13,685 nucleotides of DNA from an uncultured Oscillospiraceae bacterium (GCA_934630555.1 CAKTXB010000031.1:1-13685), one strand, 5' to 3'; positions 1-5,970 are shown, numbered from the stretch's first letter. A program made the numbers and translations. Notes: a model not told the origin generated them from the letters alone.

Positions 1-163
1 GTGCCAGCACCATACCGAGCAGCGCGCCGGCGCTGCCGCCCAATGCGGCCAGGGCCAGAAGCGTGGCCTCGGGGATGCGGCGCTTGTGATGGCGGGCAAA
101 ATATTTATCCAGACACATAAAAGTGAACGCCAGCGCATTCATTAAAAGCAGAGGAACAAGCAT
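1..163 (-). CDS. DUF1294 family small membrane protein (5' part; runs off window)
   Basis: The minus strand encodes 54 residues from an ATG at 163 to the window edge, beginning MLVPLLLMNALAFTFMCLDK. The pattern of a hydrophobic helix, then DKYFARHHKRRIPE, then a second hydrophobic stretch with LGGSAGALLGM is the DUF1294 signature (a positive loop with R-I-P-E, followed by a glycine-rich helix). The family comprises short integral membrane proteins of unknown function, usually about 85-100 residues, so roughly the first half is present. The start is supported by an AAAGGA-type ribosome site about 9 nt upstream. It diverges from the lipoprotein gene with only 29 bases between the two start codons. 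No promoter is obvious in that gap. Function unknown; the family call rests on motif recognition. Confidence 0.78.
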   Translation of the reverse strand, partial: MLVPLLLMNALAFTFMCLDKYFARHHKRRIPEATLLALAALGGSAGALLGMVLA

Positions 164-192
164 TCAAAACATCCTTTCCGGGAGGGTTCTGC

Positions 193-726
193 ATGAAAAA
201 AGCGGGGTTTGGACTGATCGTGGTATTGACACTGCTGCTGTGCGGGTGCAGCCGGGCGGAGGCCGCGTGGGAAACTGTGGACGACGCTGAGATCATGGCG
301 GCCAGCGGCAGCTGGCTGGACAGCGCCTACACGATGGTATTCAGCGTGCCGCAGGACGCAGTGGAGGACACGACCGCATCTGGCCGCGACTGCACGGTGT
401 ATACGCAGGCGGATGGCGGCTATGAGATCGAGCGCCGGACGATGCTGTGCGCCGACGCGGACAGCGCCGTGCGCCGGCTGAGCGGGTTTGCGCCGGAGCA
501 GCTGGACGTGATCGAGACTACGCGCTTCGGCCTGCCGGAATATCAGTTTGCCTGGTACAGTGAAACAGACGAGGGCGCGCGGCTTTACCGCGCCGATGTG
601 CTGCTGGACGGTACGTATGCCTATGCGCTGACATTCTCCGTTCCGGAGTCCGGCGGCTGCCAGTATGATAGCACGGCGCAGGGGGTTTTTGCAACCTTGG
701 GGCTGTATACCGACGAAGGGTTTTGA
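193..726 (+). CDS. Putative secreted lipoprotein, function unknown
   Basis: 177 residues. The N terminus MKK followed by a hydrophobic run and L16-C17-G18-C19 is a lipoprotein signal with lipobox. Cleavage before Cys19 would leave a lipid-anchored protein on the outer face of the membrane. The start is fixed by GGAGGG six bases upstream. The mature part is acidic with alternating hydrophobic residues, compatible with a beta-rich fold, and shows no catalytic motif or family that I recognise. It stands alone: divergent from the DUF1294 gene and followed by the tRNA promoter, whose -35 lies 30 bases after the stop. No terminator is seen in that short gap. Surface location is well supported; the role is unknown. 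Confidence 0.85.
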   Translation: MKKAGFGLIVVLTLLLCGCSRAEAAWETVDDAEIMAASGSWLDSAYTMVFSVPQDAVEDTTASGRDCTVYTQADGGYEIERRTMLCADADSAVRRLSGFAPEQLDVIETTRFGLPEYQFAWYSETDEGARLYRADVLLDGTYAYALTFSVPESGGCQYDSTAQGVFATLGLYTDEGF

Positions 727-755
727 TAAAACTGCGCAAAACGGGCAGGAAACGC

Positions 756-784
756 TTGACAAACAGGATGGGGATTGTTATAAT
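756..784 (+). promoter_or_regulatory. Sigma-A promoter of tRNA-Ala
   Basis: A perfect TTGACA (756-761) and a perfect TATAAT (779-784) are separated by exactly 17 bases. Transcription would start near 791, about 7 bases before the tRNA 5' end. A full-consensus promoter is typical of highly expressed stable RNA genes. Confidence 0.93.
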
Positions 785-797
785 AATTCCTGCATTT

Positions 798-873
798 GGG
801 CCTGTAGCTCAGCTGGGAGAGCGTTCGGTTCGCATCCGAGAGGTCGAGAGTTCGAGTCTCTTCAGGTCCACCA
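798..873 (+). tRNA. tRNA-Ala (anticodon CGC)
   Basis: A complete 76-nt cloverleaf with encoded CCA end. The acceptor stem is GGGCCTG with CAGGTCC, including the G3:U70 wobble (bases 800 and 867), the main identity element for alanyl-tRNA synthetase. The D stem is GCTC/GAGC. The anticodon stem is TTCGG/CCGAG, with loop TTCGCAT and anticodon CGC at 831-833. The variable loop is AGGTC, the T stem GAGAG/CTCTT and the T loop TTCGAGT. It reads the GCG alanine codon, which is frequent in the genes around it. It is a single tRNA gene with its own promoter and terminator, not part of a cluster. Confidence 0.95.
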
Positions 874-877
874 TAAG

Positions 878-914
878 TCCACCGTAATTTTGATAGAATT
901 ACGGTGGGCTTTTT
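878..914 (+). terminator. Intrinsic terminator of tRNA-Ala
   Basis: An 11-bp perfect stem (CCACCGTAATT at 879-889 with its complement at 897-907) has a 7-nt loop, a closing T:G pair outside, and a T-run at 910-914. It begins five bases after the CCA end. Confidence 0.9.
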
Positions 915-967
915 CTATACCCGAATCGTTCAAAATGGAAAAATACAAAAACACGACGGAGAATTAC

Positions 968-996
968 TTGCATTTTATGCGCCTTAAACTTATAAT
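968..996 (+). promoter_or_regulatory. Possible promoter in the AT-rich gap before the pseudogene
   Basis: TTGCAT (968-973), 17 bases, then a perfect TATAAT (991-996). The -35 is poor, but spacing and -10 are ideal. It points into the M20 amidohydrolase remnant, which has no start of its own, so it is either a relic or drives an unrecognised transcript. The rest of 915-1010 is AT-rich and holds no gene I can see. Confidence 0.4.
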
Positions 997-1010
997 CATA
1001 CATTATAAAA

Positions 1011-1387
1011 CAGACGGCGCGGCAGCGCCGGATGCGGGAGATCGCCAAAAGTGTGGCGCAGGGGCTGCAGTGCTGCATTCGGTTTGAAACGACCTATGGC
1101 GGCCCGCCTGTTGTGAACGACCCGGCGCTGACGGAGCGCGCGGCGGCAGCCCTTACCCGTGCGGTCGGCACAGCGCACGTGCAGAAGATCGCGCCCATTA
1201 TGCCGTCAGAGGATTTCGCGTGGTACCGGACGCGTGTGCCGGGCGCGATGCTGCTGCTTGGCGTGGGCGAGGCCAAAAGGGAACGAACTACCCGCAGCAC
1301 CACTGCAAATTCAATTCCGATGATGACGCGCTGCTGGTCGGTGCGGCAGCCCTTGCCGCAGCGGCGTGTGATTTTTTGGAGGCGTAA
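1011..1387 (+). pseudogene. Remnant of an M20 family amidohydrolase (C-terminal piece, frameshifted)
   Basis: About 125 residues match the C-terminal end of M20D amidohydrolases (hippurate hydrolase/amidobenzoyl-glutamate or N-acyl amino acid deacylase type). One frame gives MREIAKSVAQGL, YGGPPVVND, IMPSEDFAWY and GAMLLLGVGEAK. The other, from about 1280, gives GTNYPQHH and FNSDDDALLVGAAAL to a stop at 1385. Such enzymes are about 390 residues long, with metal-binding residues spread along the chain; the glutamate/histidine-rich N-terminal catalytic part is absent, so only the last third remains. One base lost from an A-run at 1275-1278 would explain the frame change. Coding similarity begins abruptly after AT-rich sequence, beside a hairpin at 1015-1030. 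Non-functional; its position next to a tRNA gene suggests a deletion or past insertion. Confidence 0.85.
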
Positions 1388-1414
1388 GCGCAGCCGCTTT
1401 GTGCAAAATCCCAC

Positions 1415-1443
1415 TTGTGCTTTTGCTGAAAGTATGATATAAA
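1415..1443 (+). promoter_or_regulatory. Likely promoter of the pilin-like gene
   Basis: TTGTGC (1415-1420), 17 bases, TATAAA (1438-1443). Transcription would start near 1450, about 30 bases before the ATG. The -10 is good and the -35 only partial. Confidence 0.5.
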
Positions 1444-1480
1444 AGTTGTAGAAATTTAGATTAAATAGGAGCGAGTGGGG

Positions 1481-1924
1481 ATGAAAGCGGTACGGAATCG
1501 GAAAAACTGTAAGCGCGGCTTTACGCTGATGGAAATGCTGATCGTGGTGGCCATCATTGCAATTTTGATCGCTGTGGCGATCCCGACCATGAATACGCAG
1601 CTGCACAAGGCACGTGTGGCAGCCGACTGGGCAAATCTGCGGGCATATTATGCAGAGCTGCAAACGGAATATATGACGACCGGAGAGTTCCGGGATGATA
1701 TTCCGGTCCACTTGACAAGGCCGGAACAGCTTACGATCCGGGAAATCACATTTGCAAACGGTCAGACTGTGAAAATGCAGGCAGGCTATTATTCTATCGT
1801 TCAGGTCAATGAAAAGTCGAACAATGCAGGAGTCGTTCCAAAATATGGCTATCAAATTACGTATCAGTGTGATCTGGCCGGACAGGGCGATCATTACGAA
1901 AAGCATACGCTGATCCTTGGTTGA
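1481..1924 (+). CDS. Type IV pilin-like protein with prepilin cleavage/methylation motif
   Basis: 147 residues. After a short positively charged leader comes the class III signal RG|FTLMEML: Gly13 just before the cut, Phe14 as the methylated first residue and Glu18 at the +5 position. A roughly 20-residue hydrophobic helix rich in Ile/Ala/Val (IVVAIIAILIAVAIP) follows. This is the mark of type IV pilins and pseudopilins, processed by prepilin peptidase and assembled through the membrane. The remaining 105 residues should form the globular head; only two cysteines (leader and head) are present. ATG 1481 is preferred over GTG 1475 because AGGAG at 1467-1471 lies 9 bases before the ATG but only 3 before the GTG. 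No pilus ATPase, platform protein or peptidase is nearby, so it is an orphan subunit. Confidence 0.88.
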   Translation: MKAVRNRKNCKRGFTLMEMLIVVAIIAILIAVAIPTMNTQLHKARVAADWANLRAYYAELQTEYMTTGEFRDDIPVHLTRPEQLTIREITFANGQTVKMQAGYYSIVQVNEKSNNAGVVPKYGYQITYQCDLAGQGDHYEKHTLILG

Positions 1925-1938
1925 CCAAACCAAGTTTT
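1916..1938 (+). terminator. Short terminator overlapping the pilin stop codon
   Basis: CTTGGTT (1916-1922) pairs perfectly with AACCAAG (1928-1934) around a 5-nt loop and is followed by TTTT. The stem is only 7 bp with modest GC, so it may be leaky. It overlaps the TGA at 1922-1924. Confidence 0.5.
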
Positions 1939-1975
1939 ATAAGTACGCTGCCCCTGTCACCGGATGGGGGATGAA

Positions 1976-2048
1976 ACGGCGTCCATGACCTGGCCGCAGG
2001 TATTCCGAACGTTCGGATAAGGCCCGGTCATGGACGCCGTGTTTTTTT
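1976..2048 (+). terminator. Strong hairpin terminator abutting the aminotransferase ribosome site (possible attenuator)
   Basis: A 20-bp stem (1976-1995 with 2021-2040; one T/C mismatch at 1991/2025) closes a 25-nt loop and is followed by GTTTTTTT, T-run 2042-2048. The loop holds a perfect 14-nt palindrome (TCCGAACGTTCGGA, 2004-2017). A smaller hairpin ACCTG/CAGGT (1988-2001) would compete with the upper 5' arm. The T-run touches the aminotransferase Shine-Dalgarno (AAGGAGG, 2049-2055), leaving no room for a promoter between terminator and gene. That layout is what a conditional terminator looks like; it could otherwise be a plain pilin terminator with partial read-through. Confidence 0.85.
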
Positions 2049-2063
2049 AAGGAGGAAGAGCGA

Positions 2064-3185
2064 ATGTACATCAAACCCTTTGCCGTGGAAGAATGGATGA
2101 ACGCCTATGAGAACGGCGCGAAATTCAACATTGCCGAAACGTGCGTTGATTCCGTGTCGTTGGACGAGCTGTTTCAGCTGACTGGCACGGAGCGCTGCGC
2201 CTTCTTGCAGGCCCTGTGTGCCCGCCGCCTGACGTATGGCGACATTGTGGGCAGCAAGGCGCTGCGCGCGGGGATCAGCACGCTCTACCGCACCATGACA
2301 CCGGAGCAGATCGTGCCCACACACGGCGCTGCGGGTGCGAACCACCATGTGTTCTGTTCGCTTGTGTCGCCCGGCGACCGGGTGGTGAGCATCATGCCCA
2401 CGTATCAGCAGCTGTACTCCATCCCTGCGTCCATCGGCGCAGATGTGGCGGTGCTGCACCTGAAGCAGGAAAACGGCTATCTGCCGGACCTGGACGAGCT
2501 GCGCCGGCTTGTCACACCGGGCACAAAGCTCATCTGCATCAATAACCCCAACAACCCCACCGGCGCGCTTCTGCCGGAGGAGCTGCTGCAGAGCATCGTG
2601 CAGGTCGCCCGCGAGGCGGATGCTTATTTGCTGTGCGACGAGGTCTACCGCTACCTGACGCAGAAGGACGGCTGGAGCGTGTCCATCGCCGACCTGTATG
2701 AAAAGGGTATTTCGGTGAGCAGTATGTCCAAAGTGTTTTCGCTGGCCGGTATCCGCATGGGCTGGATCGCCACAAAGGACCCGGATGCGCTGTGCGCGTT
2801 CCTGTCGCACCGCGACTATAACCTCATCAGCTGCGGTATGCTGGACGATGCCGTGGCGGCACTGGCGCTGGCGCACAAGGATAAAATGCTGGCGCGCAAC
2901 CGCGCCATCGTGCGGACCAATCTGGCCGTGCTGGACGCGTGGATCGAAGCTCAGCCGCATTTTTACTACACCAAACCCCAGGCCGGTACAACGGCGCTGG
3001 TCTATTACGATTTTGACATCCCGTCTTATGATCTCTGCAAGCGCCTCTACGACGAAACCGGTGCGTTCGTCACCCCGGGCGACTGCTTTGAAGAGCCGCA
3101 TTCCATGCGCATCGGTTACGCCTGCGACAGAAAGACTCTGGAGGATGGCCTTGCCGCGCTTGCTGCGTTTGCAAAAAACCTGTAA
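2064..3185 (+). CDS. PLP-dependent aminotransferase, class I/II (fold type I)
   Basis: 373 residues, normal for the family. Visible fold type I landmarks: NNPNNPTGAL around 160-168 (the Asn contacting the cofactor ring), LLCDEVYR with Asp192 (pairs with the PLP ring nitrogen), SSMSKVFSLAGIRMGW with Lys223 as the Schiff-base lysine, and SMRIGY with Arg349 as the carboxylate-binding arginine. The N terminus (KPFAVEEWMNAYENGAKFNIAET) resembles a clostridial subgroup distantly related to capreomycidine-synthase-like aminotransferases, so the substrate cannot be given; an amino acid with pyruvate or 2-oxoglutarate as partner is the default. SD AAGGAGG lies 8 bases before the ATG. It is a single-gene unit, with the terminator-like leader immediately upstream and a bidirectional terminator after it. 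Confidence 0.92.
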   Translation: MYIKPFAVEEWMNAYENGAKFNIAETCVDSVSLDELFQLTGTERCAFLQALCARRLTYGDIVGSKALRAGISTLYRTMTPEQIVPTHGAAGANHHVFCSLVSPGDRVVSIMPTYQQLYSIPASIGADVAVLHLKQENGYLPDLDELRRLVTPGTKLICINNPNNPTGALLPEELLQSIVQVAREADAYLLCDEVYRYLTQKDGWSVSIADLYEKGISVSSMSKVFSLAGIRMGWIATKDPDALCAFLSHRDYNLISCGMLDDAVAALALAHKDKMLARNRAIVRTNLAVLDAWIEAQPHFYYTKPQAGTTALVYYDFDIPSYDLCKRLYDETGAFVTPGDCFEEPHSMRIGYACDRKTLEDGLAALAAFAKNL

Positions 3186-3194
3186 GCAAAAAGA

Positions 3195-3231
3195 AGCACC
3201 GCCGCGCTTCAAAAGGGAGTGCGGCGGCGCT
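3195..3231. terminator. Bidirectional terminator between convergent genes
   Basis: AGCACCGCCGC (3195-3205) pairs with GCGGCGGCGCT (3221-3231), 10 of 11 positions, around a 15-nt loop. A weak T-rich tail (TGTTTATGTT) follows on the plus strand and TCTTTTT on the minus strand. It serves the aminotransferase and the FMN reductase. Confidence 0.85.
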
Positions 3232-3238
3232 GTTTATG

Positions 3239-3778
3239 TTATACGGTTTTGCCAAGCTCCAACGCCTGTTCCAGCGCGGCGTGGCCATGGATGGCGCCGG
3301 GTCCATCCACGCCGCCGGCAAACACGCTGCCGGCCAGACGCGCCCGTTCAAAGCAGTCGATCCAGCCGGTCAGGCCGCTCTCGGCGCGCTTGGGCACGTC
3401 ATCCGCGTCCTCGGCCGCGGCAGTGAGCAGATAAATGTCGGTGAAATGATAGTCGCTTGCGTACAGCCAGTTGGCGCGGTCAAGCAGCGTTTTCATCTGG
3501 CCGCTCATCTCATAGTAGTAGATGGGTGTGGCGTAGCAGATGACATCGGCATCGTGCATTTTTTGTGTGAGTGCCTGCGTGTCGTCCTGCAAAACGCAGT
3601 GGCCCAGCTTCTGGCAGGCGAGACAGCCCATGCAGAAGCGGATGTCTTTGCCGCGCAGCGAAACGAGCTCCGCATCATGCCCGGCCCCCTGCGCACCGCG
3701 TAAAAACGCTTCGGCCAGCGCCTCGGAGTTGCTGTTTGCACGCAGACTGGTGGAGATCACCAAAACGTTCTTCTTCAT
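3239..3778 (-). CDS. Flavodoxin-fold NAD(P)H-dependent FMN reductase family protein
   Basis: 179 residues from the ATG at 3778, chosen because GGAGG lies 5 bases upstream; a longer reading would add 12 residues without a ribosome site. The N-terminal strand and phosphate loop (VLVISTSLRANSNSE, about 6-19) bind FMN. CMGCLACQKLGHCVLQDD (49-66) is the cysteine motif C-x2-C-x2-C-x5-C seen in the iron-sulfur-flavoprotein-like branch of the NADPH-dependent FMN reductases. TPIYYYEMSGQMKTLLDRA (84-102) is the second flavin-contacting segment. Likely a cytoplasmic two-electron reductase of quinones, nitro compounds or disulfides in an anaerobe; the substrate is unknown. It diverges from a TetR regulator through overlapping promoters, so control by that regulator is plausible (inference). 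Confidence 0.9.
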   Translation of the reverse strand: MKKNVLVISTSLRANSNSEALAEAFLRGAQGAGHDAELVSLRGKDIRFCMGCLACQKLGHCVLQDDTQALTQKMHDADVICYATPIYYYEMSGQMKTLLDRANWLYASDYHFTDIYLLTAAAEDADDVPKRAESGLTGWIDCFERARLAGSVFAGGVDGPGAIHGHAALEQALELGKTV

Positions 3779-3800
3779 ATGTTCCTCCCAAAATCCATTC

Positions 3801-3830
3801 TTGACGGCTTTCACGCCGCCATGGTATAGT
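3801..3830 (+). promoter_or_regulatory. Promoter of the TetR regulator gene
   Basis: TTGACG (3801-3806), 18 bases, TATAGT (3825-3830). Predicted start near 3837, about 75 bases before the GTG at 3914. It overlaps the promoter of the divergent FMN reductase face to face. Confidence 0.7.
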
Positions 3831-3832
3831 CC

Positions 3833-3860
3833 AGTATAGCACGGTCCGGCAATGGGTCAA
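3833..3860 (-). promoter_or_regulatory. Promoter of the FMN reductase gene
   Basis: On the minus strand TTGACC (3855-3860), 16 bases, TATACT (3833-3838). Predicted start near 3826, about 48 bases before the ATG. The two -10 boxes of the divergent pair are only 2 bases apart. Confidence 0.7.
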
Positions 3861-3913
3861 GTGCTTTTATCTGCAGCAGGCGTACACACCGCGCGGGAAA
3901 GGGGAGGCATATC

Positions 3914-4486
3914 GTGGCAAAACTGACCCAAAAGGCCATTCGGGCCAGCTTTCTGCATCTGCTGGCGCAGTATCCGCTGCACCAGATCACGGTGCAGATG
4001 ATCGCAGAGGGCTGCGGCCTGAACCGTAAAACATTTTACTATCACTATGCCGATATTCCTGCGCTGCTGGAAGAGGTCGTCAGCGAGCGCGTGCACCAGC
4101 TCGTTGCGGAATATCAGGGCATTGCCTCTCTGGAGGGCTGTCTGGATGTGCTTTTAAAGGAGCTGCTGCGCGAAAAAAATGTAGTGCTGAACATCTGCAA
4201 TTCTGTTAGCCACGACATAGTGGCGCGAAGCCTGATGCAGATCTGCGACGCGCTGACGGCGACGTATGTTGCGTCAGCCGCAGCTGCTGCCGGGCACAGG
4301 CTGAAGCCGCATGACGCGGAGCTGGTGCATGGCTATTACCGAAGTGTCTGCATGGGCCTTGTTATGGACTGGCTGCTGCACGGGATGCCGGAGGAAGCTG
4401 GCGGGCAGATCCACCGCCTGTGCGCGCTGCGCAGCGGCTTGACCGAACAGTTTTTGCAGCGCGTTGCGGATGCAGAACGATCTTAG
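3914..4486 (+). CDS. TetR/AcrR family transcriptional regulator
   Basis: 190 residues, normal for the family. The N-terminal DNA-binding domain is clear: a first helix with AIRASFLHLLAQYPLHQIT, then the helix-turn-helix VQMIAEGCGLNRKTFYYHYADIPALLEEV (about 27-55), whose F-Y-Y-H-Y is the classic end of the recognition helix. The rest is an alpha-helical ligand and dimer domain with no assignable ligand. The start is GTG, supported by GGGGAGG six bases upstream. It diverges from the FMN reductase gene with overlapping promoters, the usual layout for a TetR repressor acting on its neighbour and on itself. I could not find a convincing symmetrical operator in the gap. A perfect palindrome terminates it. 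Confidence 0.92.
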   Translation: MAKLTQKAIRASFLHLLAQYPLHQITVQMIAEGCGLNRKTFYYHYADIPALLEEVVSERVHQLVAEYQGIASLEGCLDVLLKELLREKNVVLNICNSVSHDIVARSLMQICDALTATYVASAAAAAGHRLKPHDAELVHGYYRSVCMGLVMDWLLHGMPEEAGGQIHRLCALRSGLTEQFLQRVADAERS

Positions 4487-4490
4487 AAGC

Positions 4491-4530
4491 GACAAAGTGG
4501 CTGGTGTTTTAAAACACCAGCCACTTTGTC
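4491..4530. terminator. Perfect 40-nt palindrome, bidirectional terminator
   Basis: Twenty bases at 4491-4510 are followed at once by their exact reverse complement at 4511-4530. The centre TTTTAAAA would form the loop. The stem carries AAAG on one side and CTTT on the other, giving an A-tract/T-tract on both strands (CTTTGTCT). It starts 4 bases after the TetR stop and lies 51 bases beyond the end of the convergent radical SAM gene. Confidence 0.8.
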
Positions 4531-4581
4531 TGAGAAAGGGATCCAGCATGGCCGCGCGGTGTGCGGCATGAAGATCATGGT

Positions 4582-5970
4582 TTATTCTGCGGCCGCAGGA
4601 TGCTCTGCGCGCCACAGCGCCTCAGCCTGCGGCTTCCATGCGGCGGCGTAGGTCTTGCATTTTTCACACAGATGCTCGGCGGATTCCGGTGCTTCCAAAT
4701 CGGTAGAGTGCGCACCAGACTCGGCCACCATTTTTGGCAGCAGCTCCGGATTCTCCAGCATGGGGCAAGGACGCAGATGATTGCCGTTAAACGGCTGGCC
4801 CTTGCGGTAGAGCCTGAACAGCGGCTGCTGCAGGCATTCCAGGAACGTCTTCTCTTTGATGTTTGCGCTGGAATAGTGGATGAACACGCACGGCTCCACA
4901 TCGCCAGCGGCGTTGATATGGCAGTAGATGCGCCCGCCGGCCACACAGCCGCCGGCAAATTCGCCGTCGTTCTGGAAGTCGATGCAGTACAGCTCCTTAC
5001 CGCCCGTTACGCCGCGGATCTCGCGCACGCGGTCTTTCATGTAAACGCGCTGCTCCGGCGTGAGCAGCAGCGACGGATCGGCATTCACGCCAACGGGCAT
5101 ATAGTGGAAGTACCACGCGAACACGCAGCCCCTGGAGATGAGCAGGTCCAAGAATTCATCGCTTGTGACAACGGTGTAGTTTTTGCTGGTGTAGCAGATG
5201 GACACGCCGAACGGAATGCGATGGCTGTGCATCAGTTCCATGGCAGCAAGTGCCTTCTGGAAATGACCGTTTCCGCGGCGGCCGTCGTTGGCTTCTTCAA
5301 AGCCCTCCACGCTTACGGACACAAAGAAGTTGCCCACGCGCAGCATTTCCTTGCAGAAATCGTCGTCAATGAGCGTGCCGTTTGTAAAGGCATGGAACGC
5401 AATGTCACGGTGCTTTTCACACAGGCGGATGATGTCCTTTTTGCGCATGAGCGGTTCGCCGCCTGTGAACAGGCACGCGTGTGTGCCAAGCGCCTTGGCT
5501 TCAGTCAGCACCTTGTCCATTTCTTCAAACGTCAGGCTCTGCTTGTGGCCATATTCCGCTGCCCAGCAGCCGGTGCAGTGCATATTGCAAGCCGAAGTCG
5601 GGTCCATGAGAATGAGCCAAGGTACGTTGATGTCGTATTTTTTTGCGGTTTCCTGCGCCACATGATAGCCGCGGATGCCGCCCTCATACACGGCGTTTGT
5701 TAAAAACGTCTTGAGAATGTACGGGTCAGAATCGCGGATAAGACGCTGGACATAGTGCGCCCATTTACCGTCCGGGTCATCCGCGATCATGCGGAGCGTG
5801 GCAAAGGATTCGGCGCTCCATACGTCGCTGTGCAGCTTTTGCACCATGTCGATGAGGCTCTGCGCCACTGCGCTGCCGTCCTGCGTTTTGCCCTTTTTGA
5901 TGAGAGAATCCAGAAGCGTTTCAAACGCCTTGCGCTCCGCTGCGTGGGTGATCTTGTCCGTGATGTTCAT
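4582..5970 (-). CDS. Radical SAM enzyme with cysteine-rich C-terminal (SPASM-like) region
   Basis: 462 residues from ATG 5970; an AAGGA site lies 8 bases upstream, and a longer reading to 6054 has none. Residues 1-115 form an alpha-helical region. The radical SAM core begins at LILMDPTSACNMHCTGCW, with C128-x3-C132-x2-C135 binding the [4Fe-4S] cluster, followed by FTGGEPL (168-174, SAM amino group) and AFTNGTLI (194-201). The tail has further cysteines: C342, C350 (GGCVAGGRIYCHINAAGDVEPC, with C361), C402 and C435-x2-C438. These could hold an auxiliary cluster as in SPASM/twitch proteins. The NAAGDVEPC segment is typical of that group. No precursor peptide or partner gene is adjacent, so the substrate is unknown. 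Monocistronic, with its own promoter. Confidence 0.9.
   Translation of the reverse strand: MNITDKITHAAERKAFETLLDSLIKKGKTQDGSAVAQSLIDMVQKLHSDVWSAESFATLRMIADDPDGKWAHYVQRLIRDSDPYILKTFLTNAVYEGGIRGYHVAQETAKKYDINVPWLILMDPTSACNMHCTGCWAAEYGHKQSLTFEEMDKVLTEAKALGTHACLFTGGEPLMRKKDIIRLCEKHRDIAFHAFTNGTLIDDDFCKEMLRVGNFFVSVSVEGFEEANDGRRGNGHFQKALAAMELMHSHRIPFGVSICYTSKNYTVVTSDEFLDLLISRGCVFAWYFHYMPVGVNADPSLLLTPEQRVYMKDRVREIRGVTGGKELYCIDFQNDGEFAGGCVAGGRIYCHINAAGDVEPCVFIHYSSANIKEKTFLECLQQPLFRLYRKGQPFNGNHLRPCPMLENPELLPKMVAESGAHSTDLEAPESAEHLCEKCKTYAAAWKPQAEALWRAEHPAAAE

Noticed and set aside
798-1010. Integrated element with an attachment-site repeat of the tRNA 3' end
   Set aside because: I found no second copy of the tRNA 3' sequence in the window, and no integrase gene. 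Only the scar-like junction supports past insertion.
1475-1480. GTG at 1475 as start of the pilin-like protein
   Set aside because: The AGGAG ribosome site ends 3 bases before it, too close. ATG 1481 has normal spacing.
1094-1933. A 279-codon open frame on the minus strand
   Set aside because: It spans the pseudogene and the pilin gene in antisense, shows no family features and has no ribosome site.
2004-2017. Palindrome TCCGAACGTTCGGA as a LexA (SOS) box
   Set aside because: The Firmicute LexA site is CGAAC-N4-GTTCG; here the half-sites are directly joined with no 4-base spacer. It is better explained as part of the terminator loop.
2028-3212. A 394-codon open frame on the minus strand
   Set aside because: It lies antisense to the aminotransferase, lacks a ribosome site, and its His/Arg/Gln/Val-rich translation is typical of the opposite strand of GC-rich genes. 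The plus-strand protein has all family motifs.
3779-3913. TetR operator in the divergent gap
   Set aside because: Only a partial symmetry (TATA-N6-TATA at 3825-3838) is seen and it coincides with the two -10 boxes, so it is not listed as an operator.
4561-5703. A 380-codon open frame on the plus strand
   Set aside because: Antisense to the radical SAM gene, with no recognisable motif and low-complexity His/Ala/Val content. It is a shadow of the minus-strand gene.
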